From PUMD01 sp964599275 (GTDB taxonomy: Bacteria > Bacillota > Sulfobacillia > SLMV01), in NCBI GenBank assembly GCA_964599275.1, contig CAZRFK010000025.1, forward strand, positions 1 through 24,337: a DNA stretch of 24,337 nt, read 5' to 3'. Every line of letters starts with the position of its first letter. The first letter of the stretch is position 1. A program made the position numbers and the translations under genes. Of the stretch, positions 1 to 6,789 are shown one piece after another. The notes below the pieces were generated by a model. That model was not told the DNA's origin, searched no databases, and saw only the letters and a list, made by a program, of their open reading frames with translations.

Positions 1-86
1 TCCTCTGGTTATGATAACATTACACTAGCAAATTGCCCACAGCCAAGACAATTTTCATGCTAAATCACTGAAAATAAAGGGATGTA

Positions 87-971
87 CTATATGGAAAGAA
101 TACGCCGGTGGCTCCTGACAGCCCGGTCGGTGAGAACCTGAACCTCGTCAAGAGGTGGAATGCTTCTCCTCCCCTTAAGCATACGGGACAAATCAACGTT
201 AAGCTCAGCCTTCTGATTCCTGAGCTCTGCTCGGCTGCGCAAACACTCATCAGTTAAAGTTTTTTTTCGTCTATGGGCCAACAGTATGTAGTTATTTCCC
301 CGCCCAAAAAGACGTTTCCAAAATGACTGCTGTACAGCAAATAGATAGACAGCAGGGAATACATCTTTAACTGTCTTGATGACGGTCCGGACTGTACGGC
401 TTCGGGGGTTTTGACCACGCAGGTTTCCAACAACATTTACTGCCAGAGCACTTACTGGTTGTTCATAAACGTCCGACGATTTCAGCGCCTGTGATATTAA
501 GTTAAACGCTTCCCTTGTATAGAGACGATCTGGATAACCCTCTCCGTCGTAAACATCGAGAATTACAAAATCAAAGGTATCCTTTCGGTGCATTAAAAAA
601 TTTCTGGCATCATCAACAACCAAATCAATGTTTTTGTACTTGTTCAAGAAAAAGTGCTTTTTGGCCACCTCAACTACGTCGGGGTCGATATCCACCGCAG
701 TAATTTTTGCTTCTGGATAATTGGCGTGAAAAGAATGAACTGCAGCACCACCCCCCAGGCCAAGCATGCCTATATTCTCAATTTCAGGGCAAAGCAAGGT
801 CCCGATATGTAAGTATGCAATATAGTCAGCAGCTGTAGAGCTCAAATCCGAAGTATCTATGGTGGTTTGAGGCAGTCCATTCAGATAAAGGGTACGCTTT
901 CTACCGCGGTCTACAACCTTTAACTTTCCCACTGCGGTATCTTTTTCATATCGAGTGCAGTCCTGCGTCAC
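87..971 (-). CDS. Spermidine synthase-like methyltransferase-fold protein
   Basis: 294 aa, GTG start preceded by AGGAAGGTGAT. The Rossmann-type nucleotide-binding motif GLGGG is at residues 71-75, followed by the acidic residue D94 (AVDID), the VDDARNF segment at about 119-125 and LDVYDGEGYP at about 138-147. This order matches spermidine synthases and their relatives, which bind decarboxylated SAM or SAM in the cytoplasm. The usual catalytic block (DSTDP-like) reads DVYDGEGYPD here, and the polyamine-binding region upstream is poorly conserved. Aminopropyl transfer to putrescine is therefore not assured. No speD (SAM decarboxylase) or other polyamine gene lies nearby. It is divergent from the HD-domain gene across about 200 bp. 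The fold is confident; the substrate is unknown. Confidence 0.8.
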   Translation of the reverse strand: MTQDCTRYEKDTAVGKLKVVDRGRKRTLYLNGLPQTTIDTSDLSSTAADYIAYLHIGTLLCPEIENIGMLGLGGGAAVHSFHANYPEAKITAVDIDPDVVEVAKKHFFLNKYKNIDLVVDDARNFLMHRKDTFDFVILDVYDGEGYPDRLYTREAFNLISQALKSSDVYEQPVSALAVNVVGNLRGQNPRSRTVRTVIKTVKDVFPAVYLFAVQQSFWKRLFGRGNNYILLAHRRKKTLTDECLRSRAELRNQKAELNVDLSRMLKGRRSIPPLDEVQVLTDRAVRSHRRILSI

Positions 972-1105
972 TAAATCATCACCTTCCTGGAGACTGACCG
1001 CTGCATCAGGTGGCTTGTGAGACCAGAGCGTGGTATTCTATGGTTGCTGGTCAAATAATGTAATCAAGGCAGTGGCAAGAAACTCCCCTGCAGATATACT
1101 TATGT

Positions 1106-1111
1106 TAAAAT
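1106..1111 (+). promoter_or_regulatory. Possible extended -10 promoter of the HD-domain gene
   Basis: TAAAAT is preceded by TG with one base between (TGTTAAAAT), an extended -10 arrangement, 57 bp before the HD-domain start. No convincing -35 box is visible, so this is a weak call. Confidence 0.3.
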
Positions 1112-1167
1112 GAAATAATTGTGAATTGCCAGCTGAATTTTTAACCAGTAAAAAATCAGGAGGTTTC

Positions 1168-1824
1168 ATGGTGTGTGACTTTACAGGTGCTGATGAAGGT
1201 CTGGTGCAAAAACTGCTCAACATCAGTTGGAATGAAATGGGCACCTCACACTCTCCTAATCGTGAACAGGGATACCGCTACTATCACGGTAAAAGAGCAT
1301 CTAAATTGGCCTGTGAAATCGCGAGAAACGAACACTTATGCGAAAAAATAAACTGCATCTCACTGATTGCTGCTTCACTGTTTCATGACATAGGCAAGTG
1401 TATGCCTGAGAATGATTATGATGATCATGCCAAAAGAGGCAGTATTGCAGTTGGCAAACTACTTAGTGGACTGTTCTGCAGAGATTCGCATAAGGTAGTC
1501 ACAGAAGCCATTTACTGGCACAACAAGCGGGATGAAAGCCCTGATACCCTTTGTGTAGAAGGATTAATCCTACAGGATGCTGATATCCTGGATCATTTTG
1601 GCGCTCAAGCCGTCTGGTTGACTATCTTTAACACAGCTGTGGACAATAACAGCGTTGATGAAGCTCTGAAACTTTGGGATAGTGATCAGATGAACAGCTG
1701 GACAGATTATGCTGCAGGGCATTTGAATTTCCCTACAAGCCAAGCTGCAATGCAAAAAAGACTCGACAGGACTGAGCAGTTTTTCCGTCATCTCCGCCGT
1801 GAAAATGCAGGTCATCTTTTTTGA
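1168..1824 (+). CDS. HD-domain metal-dependent phosphohydrolase
   Basis: 218 aa from the ATG that follows AGGAGG (1158-1163). The reading frame is open further upstream, but no other start has a ribosome binding site. The HD signature is complete: H40 (YYHGKRA), H73-D74 (FHDIGK), H118 (YWHNKR) and D137 (DADILD). This layout is typical of small HD hydrolases (YedJ/YfbR-like and related groups) acting on nucleotides or other phosphate esters with a divalent metal. The protein looks soluble and cytoplasmic, with no signal peptide. The CPBP protease gene starts 23 bp downstream, so the two are probably co-transcribed. The substrate cannot be told from sequence. Confidence 0.85.
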   Translation: MVCDFTGADEGLVQKLLNISWNEMGTSHSPNREQGYRYYHGKRASKLACEIARNEHLCEKINCISLIAASLFHDIGKCMPENDYDDHAKRGSIAVGKLLSGLFCRDSHKVVTEAIYWHNKRDESPDTLCVEGLILQDADILDHFGAQAVWLTIFNTAVDNNSVDEALKLWDSDQMNSWTDYAAGHLNFPTSQAAMQKRLDRTEQFFRHLRRENAGHLF

Positions 1825-1847
1825 ATCAATGAAAAGGAGGACTCCTT

Positions 1848-2624
1848 GTGCACAACAGTGATGAACAAAACTGGTGGCACCGACTTACAATCTCTGTACA
1901 ACGCCATCTATTTGGCCCCTGGGAACTGGATCTTTCCGGAGCAATGCTGCAGGCTGGCCAAAGATGGTCAATGAGACGAGTTCTGATGGTTTTTCTCCTT
2001 TCTCACATTCCCCCCATATTTCTGTTCGTCTGGTCAGAGCAAACAGCGGGAGAAATACCATGGACAGCAATGGTTTTGCTGCACCCCCTCCTTCTGCTGC
2101 TGCTGATAAGACTGGCTGCGCCTCGTGAGACATCACAAATCTGGTCTTCCCTTAAGGATATCTCTTCGTACCGACTGCTGGATATGGGTCTCAAGTGGGG
2201 AATAATATTCAGGGTTATTACGTTTGCAACAGTGTTGTTGCAGGTAACAGTGGGCCTGGAGCCCCCTCCTAGCAACAATCCACTGCAGCTGGCCGAGCAA
2301 ATTCTTTCGCCGTTTGAACAGGGCTTTATAGCTCTGATAGTAGTTGTGCTTGTACCAGCTGCTGAAGAAATATTTTACCGTAAGATCTTGTATCAGAGCC
2401 TGGGAAACTATGTCGGATTAGCTGCTGCTGCAACCTTGAGTTCTGCCATCTGGGCACTGTTGCATGGTTCAATGTTGTTAGTGCCAGCTCTATTCGCACT
2501 GGGAATCTGCCTGACTATTCTTTATGAATCCACAAAAAACATATGGGTCCCCATCGCCGCTCACATGGCATTCAACCTGACTTCATTTATTCTACTCTGG
2601 GTTCTCCCTCATACTGCGGGGTGA
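1848..2624 (+). CDS. CPBP family intramembrane glutamic endopeptidase (CAAX protease-like)
   Basis: 258 aa, GTG start 7 nt after GGAGG (1836-1840). It is strongly hydrophobic with about six to seven membrane segments. The family motifs are present: EEIFYR (E173, E174, R178), H206 (ALLHGS) and HMAFN (H239, N243). In Rce1/CPBP proteases the EExxxR, FxxxH and HxxxN/B motifs form the membrane-embedded active site. In bacteria these proteins process or protect against peptides, but the target is unknown here. It follows the HD hydrolase gene closely, and its stop lies one base from the convergent stop of the AI-2E gene, leaving no room for a separate terminator. Confidence 0.88.
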   Translation: MHNSDEQNWWHRLTISVQRHLFGPWELDLSGAMLQAGQRWSMRRVLMVFLLSHIPPIFLFVWSEQTAGEIPWTAMVLLHPLLLLLLIRLAAPRETSQIWSSLKDISSYRLLDMGLKWGIIFRVITFATVLLQVTVGLEPPPSNNPLQLAEQILSPFEQGFIALIVVVLVPAAEEIFYRKILYQSLGNYVGLAAAATLSSAIWALLHGSMLLVPALFALGICLTILYESTKNIWVPIAAHMAFNLTSFILLWVLPHTAG

Positions 2625-2625
2625 T

Positions 2626-3690
2626 CTAGGTAGGACTAACCCACCTGAAGATATAATCCAGGCATACCTTTGCGATTGCTCCCATTGGCACGCCAAAAAA
2701 CAATCCCCACCATCCAAATAAACTGCCGAATGCCATAATTGCAAATACTACGGCTAACGGGTGGAGACCAGTACTTCTGGAAAGTACGCGGGGGCTCAGG
2801 ATGAATCCGTCCAACTGCTGAATGATTAGATATACAATTAAAACCTGAACAGCCAGACGCCCTGACTGGAAACTGGCCAGTAAAACTGCAGGCACAGCAC
2901 CAATAAAGGGTCCAAAGTAGGGTATCAGATTGGTAAGGCCGGCCACCAAACCCAGTATGAGATAAAACCGGACTCCCAAAATAGCCAAAATTAAAGTGGC
3001 TAAAACTCCCACCACCGCGGATATAATGAAACGCCCATGCACAAAACCTGATACCACTCTATCTATATCATTCGCAAACGACAAAACTGCCGGTCGATAG
3101 CGTTGGGGCAGCAGTTGTTCAAAACTTTCATAAAACTCTTTTGAATCATGTAAAAAGTAGATGGCCAAAATATTGCCCAGAATGAAATAGAATAATGCAC
3201 TGAAAACTCCACCTATACCTACCATAACTCCAGTCAAAAAACCGATAAGTCGCTCCTCTAAAGTTAGCAAAAAATCCTCTAAAGAATGATTGATTGCTTC
3301 CCGAATAGTAGTAGGTATTGCCGTTGCCTCATAAATTCTCTCCAGCTCACCCAGAGTGTCCTGCATCTGAGATATGTAACGCGGTGTGTTGGCTGCTAAC
3401 CGGTTTACCTCATTGATCAGAACAGGAGCGATGAAGAAAATAATAACGCCGCTCAAAACAGCAAGAACCAGATAAGTTGCAGCTATAGCCTGTGTCCTAC
3501 TGAGCCCACGTCGTTCACCGTAGTAAACTACAGGATTTAAAACATAGGAAAGAACTACAGCAATGACGAAAGGAGGCAAGATCATGCGCACTCGATAAAC
3601 AAACACAAAAAGCATAATGAGGACTACGAGTGCAGTCAATATTTTACCGCCAACCTCCAGCACCCGAATCCAATCGACGTCTTTAAACAC
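2626..3690 (-). CDS. AI-2E family transporter (PerM/YtvI-like membrane protein)
   Basis: 354 aa, GTG start 9 nt after AGGAGG. It has paired N-terminal membrane helices, a long amphipathic central region (about residues 95-150), then helices containing NLIPYFGPFIGAVPA and QQLDGFILSPRV, both hallmarks of the AI-2E/PerM family. Members export signals or small solutes, and some act as Na+(Li+)/H+ antiporters in halophiles, so the name does not prove autoinducer transport. It is a single gene, convergent with the CPBP gene and followed upstream by about 270 bp of non-coding sequence. Family is confident, function is not. Confidence 0.9.
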   Translation of the reverse strand: MFKDVDWIRVLEVGGKILTALVVLIMLFVFVYRVRMILPPFVIAVVLSYVLNPVVYYGERRGLSRTQAIAATYLVLAVLSGVIIFFIAPVLINEVNRLAANTPRYISQMQDTLGELERIYEATAIPTTIREAINHSLEDFLLTLEERLIGFLTGVMVGIGGVFSALFYFILGNILAIYFLHDSKEFYESFEQLLPQRYRPAVLSFANDIDRVVSGFVHGRFIISAVVGVLATLILAILGVRFYLILGLVAGLTNLIPYFGPFIGAVPAVLLASFQSGRLAVQVLIVYLIIQQLDGFILSPRVLSRSTGLHPLAVVFAIMAFGSLFGWWGLFFGVPMGAIAKVCLDYIFRWVSPT

Positions 3691-3960
3691 GGGACTCTAC
3701 CTCCTCTGCCTTCCTGCCCTTATCGGGCACAAATTCCCAAAGCCGACCCTGCGTGAATCAAAACTAACCCTTCTTAAATATTAATGTATACTTTCTCACC
3801 TTAAATTACCAGTTAAGACATACGCACAGGCATGCTCTTGCCTGGCATTTTGATAGAGTATTTATTTTATTGAGCACCTGCCTCAAATAGAAGCAAAAAC
3901 ACCCCACTCCTACAGCACAATGCATTTTTGTATGTCAGGCAGTCAAAGGCCGCTATGAAT

Positions 3961-4443
3961 TTAAAGTTCTGAAACGTCCTTACCTTCATATAATCCGTAA
4001 GCTGCGTATCCGCCAATGATAAATCCAACAAAGAGCCCACTGAGAACACCATGAGAGCCCCCCAGGGACATCGAGTTTAAAACTAAAGAACCCAATCCAT
4101 TGGGAACCTCTATGAATCCCAGTATCGCTGAAAACCCGAACAGTACAGCGGATACCAAAGCACCCAGCACTAATCCACTTATTGCTGAATAAGCCATGGA
4201 AAGACCGAAGCATTCCCTGGGTTCTTCGGGCCCAGCTTTAACAGTAGACGAATAATTACGGCCAGCAGCCAGATTTCCTCCCAGAGCTGCCAACACAGCT
4301 ACGGCCCCGCCGAGCCACCACACCATATAAGGCTCGATTCCCTGTTCTGTTGCCATGGGTGATACCAATCTGATACTTATAAGCAGTGACAAGTAGATCC
4401 CAAACAAAACCCATACGATACGGCTGAATTTTTCTAGATTCAA
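3961..4443 (-). CDS. Unrecognised small membrane protein with four helices
   Basis: 160 aa if it starts at the TTG 8 nt after GGAGG. A GTG three codons upstream (4452) abuts the GGAGG itself and is too close to be used. Four hydrophobic segments are visible: about residues 8-27, 39-59, 80-108 (Gly/Ala-rich, GLVLGALVSAVLFGF) and 122-150, with a short polar loop at about 60-77 and a charged C-terminus (YEGKDVSEL). I recognise no family motif. Many small-xxx-small pairs suggest tight helix packing. It appears monocistronic and divergent from the cyanophycinase gene. Confidence 0.7.
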   Translation of the reverse strand: MNLEKFSRIVWVLFGIYLSLLISIRLVSPMATEQGIEPYMVWWLGGAVAVLAALGGNLAAGRNYSSTVKAGPEEPRECFGLSMAYSAISGLVLGALVSAVLFGFSAILGFIEVPNGLGSLVLNSMSLGGSHGVLSGLFVGFIIGGYAAYGLYEGKDVSEL

Positions 4444-4522
4444 TCTGTACACCTCCGTTCTACAAAAGTAAAAACCCTCACTGGCCTGTAAAAATCACAT
4501 TACATATTGAATATAGATACTC

Positions 4523-4531
4523 TGCTATAAT
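4523..4531 (+). promoter_or_regulatory. Extended -10 promoter of the cyanophycinase gene
   Basis: TGCTATAAT is a perfect extended -10 element (TG, one base, TATAAT). The -35 region 17 bp upstream is weak, as is usual for extended -10 promoters. Transcription would begin near 4538, giving a leader of about 175 nt. Confidence 0.55.
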
Positions 4532-4712
4532 TTTAACATGTACTACCTACTTAAATAGTTTACACTAACTTCGGAAGTACATCATCTGTCTGCGATCGCC
4601 TCTATGAGCCCAGACACGGAAAACTCTTTGGAAAAGAATATCGGCGAATCAGGTATCTTCACTCGGGAAAACTATGTTTGCGATACAACGTCAAAATCGG
4701 GAGGCGATACTT

Positions 4713-5570
4713 TTGCCAATAACACCAACATTGGAACCCCAGGCACACGGAACTTTGTTTTTGATAGGTGGTGGGGAAAAACGACAAGGAAGCACCATCA
4801 TACTGGACAGATTAGTCGAATCAGTCAAAGAAGCGGCAAAAGACAGACCCACCCACCGTCTGGTGATTATTCCAACTGCCCTAAAAGAACGGCCTCTTGA
4901 GGCGGCGAAGTCTTACAAGGAGTTTTTCTTGGATCGTGGGCTCAGGGAAGTGGATATTGCCACAATCGAACAAAGAAGTGATGCGGACAACGAAAAAACA
5001 GCTGAGACCATTTCAGAAGCAGCCGGGATTTTTTTAACCGGTGGTGATCAGATCAGGCTAACAAGCATATTAGGGGGAACGCGAGCTTTTGAGGCACTGT
5101 ACAATGCATACCTGAATGCAGCAACTGTTGGCGGAACCAGCGCTGGAGCCTCAGCCATGAGTGAAACAATGGTATCCGGTGGAGATGTTGAACCCGCTCC
5201 GAGCAGAGAAGAAGTCAGAATGTCACCAGGCCTTGGACTGCTGCCAGGAGTGGTAATCGATCAACATTTTTTCCAGCGCCGCCGGATAGGGCGACTGGTG
5301 ACCGTCATTGCTCAAAACCCCCGAGTATTGGGATTGGGAATTGATGAAGATACAGCAGTAGAGGTCTCACGAGATGGAATGATGCAGGTTCTGGGTAGTG
5401 GAACGGTAACTGTTTTTGACGGGAGTGAAATTGGTTACTGTAACATCGGCGACTCGCAGGGTGACGGTCCGCTAAGCTTGACTAATCTGATTATTCATAT
5501 GCTGGTTGCCGGTCACCGATTTGATACCCGTAAGGGACAAATGGCGGATCATTTGCCTATTGTTGAATAA
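4713..5570 (+). CDS. cphB: Cyanophycinase (peptidase S51)
   Basis: 285 aa from TTG, 8 nt after GGGAGG (4699-4704). An ATG at 4674 would add 13 residues but has no ribosome binding site. The family core is clear: FLIGGGEKRQG near the N-terminus, FLTGGDQIRL in the middle and GTSAGASAM with the nucleophile S143, then VIDQHFFQRRRIGRL and LGLGIDEDTAV. Cyanophycinases are cytoplasmic serine peptidases that cut the Asp-Arg storage polymer cyanophycin into beta-Asp-Arg dipeptides. The length fits. There is no N-terminal signal, so it would act inside the cell. No cyanophycin synthetase or isoaspartyl dipeptidase gene is in the window. A relative acting on another peptide cannot be excluded. Confidence 0.9.
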   Translation: MPITPTLEPQAHGTLFLIGGGEKRQGSTIILDRLVESVKEAAKDRPTHRLVIIPTALKERPLEAAKSYKEFFLDRGLREVDIATIEQRSDADNEKTAETISEAAGIFLTGGDQIRLTSILGGTRAFEALYNAYLNAATVGGTSAGASAMSETMVSGGDVEPAPSREEVRMSPGLGLLPGVVIDQHFFQRRRIGRLVTVIAQNPRVLGLGIDEDTAVEVSRDGMMQVLGSGTVTVFDGSEIGYCNIGDSQGDGPLSLTNLIIHMLVAGHRFDTRKGQMADHLPIVE

Positions 5571-5613
5571 TATAAAAGCCGGCAATATGTCTGGATGTCA
5601 CATCTAAACTGTC

Positions 5614-6285
5614 TTAGCCTCCCAATGTGATGTCCTGCGCTTGATACCATTTGAGAGCATCGAACACCTGCTGAGGTTGAAAATCTGGCCACAATGTATC
5701 TTCCACATACATGTCCGCGTAAACACTCTGTACAGGCAGAAAGCCACTCAATCGCCTGCGTCCTCCCCAGCGTATTATCAAATCTATCCTGGAAACATCA
5801 TGAGATCCAATGGCTCCCGCAACTGCTTTCCTGCTCGACCCTGAGGGTTGTTCGCTTTTAAAAAGCTGATGTAAGTCCCAGGACCAGTCGTAATTCACCA
5901 AAAAATTGACCTTCATCTGACCCCTTCCGAAGGTCCTTCTCTCTGAGAACGGCTTCAGCCGTTCTGGGAACATATCAGAATTCGAGTTGCCGACTACCCG
6001 GAGCTGGGCGTCCTCCTCGGTCAATCGGAGAACCGCCTCGACACAGGCTTTTTGAAAGGCAATGCGTTGTTTCCTTGGGCGTTTCGTATTGTCCTGGGTA
6101 AAACCGTAAAACGTCAACTCGTTAACACCCAGCTGCAAACACAACTGATACATTTCAAATCCGGCATCTACGCCAGGCAAGTATCCTTGTGCTTTGTCCA
6201 TTCCCTGCTTCTGGGCCCACCTCCGATTCCCATCGGGAATCACACCAAGGTGTTTTGGGAGACATCGGAAATCAGGGATTCTCAT
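5614..6285 (-). CDS. Undecaprenyl diphosphate synthase family protein (divergent cis-prenyltransferase)
   Basis: 223 aa, ATG 8 nt after GGAGGGG-type ribosome binding site. The N-terminal signature IPDGNRRWAQ (D18) carries the metal and diphosphate-binding aspartate of cis-prenyltransferases. The C-terminal block reads IRWGGRRRLSGF, then ADMYVEDTLWPDF. Compared with E. coli UppS, the isopentenyl-diphosphate-binding Arg and Ser are kept, but TGGEHR becomes WGGRRR and the glutamate of the AELYF segment is Asp. It is also shorter than typical UppS (about 240-260 aa). It stands alone, not beside cdsA, frr or dxr as housekeeping uppS usually does. It is probably a paralog making a different cis-prenyl chain. 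Confidence 0.82.
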   Translation of the reverse strand: MRIPDFRCLPKHLGVIPDGNRRWAQKQGMDKAQGYLPGVDAGFEMYQLCLQLGVNELTFYGFTQDNTKRPRKQRIAFQKACVEAVLRLTEEDAQLRVVGNSNSDMFPERLKPFSERRTFGRGQMKVNFLVNYDWSWDLHQLFKSEQPSGSSRKAVAGAIGSHDVSRIDLIIRWGGRRRLSGFLPVQSVYADMYVEDTLWPDFQPQQVFDALKWYQAQDITLGG

Positions 6286-6655
6286 AATCTGCTCCCCTCC
6301 TCAATAGTTGCTATCAGATCGGGTCGATAATTAAACTTGGTTGCTTGGCTGCTTTAATAGTATGAAGTAAATCAAATGCCATCATTCACTAAAACCAATC
6401 CTATACAACGCGGAACGGAATTGATCAGAGCTGTTCCGTTGCATCAAAATGGATTAAACACTGAGATTAGGTGGCAACCGCATACCCCTTTTACTCCCCC
6501 CTGAGACCATCTGTGATTTTGCTTCTTAGGATGCAAACGCTATCCATCCAACTCACGAAGTTGAATTGACAGTGAAAAAGACATTATCGGCTCATGAAAA
6601 ATTGCCCTCAGAGATACCGGAAGAGTAAAACAGATAAAATAAACCAATAAACACT
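6286..6655. other. Non-coding stretch upstream of the APC-UspA gene
   Basis: I see no plausible gene here. One hairpin is visible: AACGGAA and TTCCGTT (about 6414-6440) around a 13-nt loop, without a T tract. The right part is AT-rich and leads into the promoter at 6656. No riboswitch consensus (including the c-di-AMP ydaO motif) was recognised. Confidence 0.4.
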
Positions 6656-6685
6656 TTGTGCAATACTATCAGAGTATTCTATAAT
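6656..6685 (+). promoter_or_regulatory. Sigma-70-type promoter with a palindrome in the spacer
   Basis: TTGTGC (6656-6661) and TATAAT (6680-6685) are separated by 18 bp. The spacer holds a perfect inverted repeat, AATACT-ATCAG-AGTATT (6662-6678), placed where a bound repressor or activator would act on polymerase directly. Transcription would begin near 6692, 98 nt before the APC-UspA start. Confidence 0.6.
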
Positions 6686-6707
6686 TGTGGTTGATCACAT
6701 TAATGGG

Positions 6708-6751
6708 GCATTAAATCAATATTTTTCAACATTTTTTAATTGAATTAATGC
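6708..6751 (+). promoter_or_regulatory. Leader hairpin of the APC-UspA mRNA
   Basis: GCATTAAATCAAT (6708-6720) pairs with ATTGAATTAATGC (6739-6751) over 13 positions with one mismatch, around an 18-nt loop. It lies inside the predicted 5' leader. Just downstream, CTCC (6764-6767) could pair with GGAG of the ribosome binding site (6778-6781), which would hide it. No known riboswitch class is recognised. Confidence 0.45.
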
Positions 6752-6789
6752 AAAACTGAAATCCTCCCCCCTATTAAGGAGTTTTAACA

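Noticed and set aside
5591..5635. Terminator between cphB and the UppS-like gene
   Set aside because: The imperfect GGATGTCACAT/ATGTGATGTCC pairing has G-T pairs, no T run, and its right arm lies in the UppS-like coding region.
6286..6789. c-di-AMP (ydaO) riboswitch before the APC-UspA gene
   Set aside because: Expected from the K+ context, but the conserved motif sequences are not visible; only an unassigned hairpin is present.
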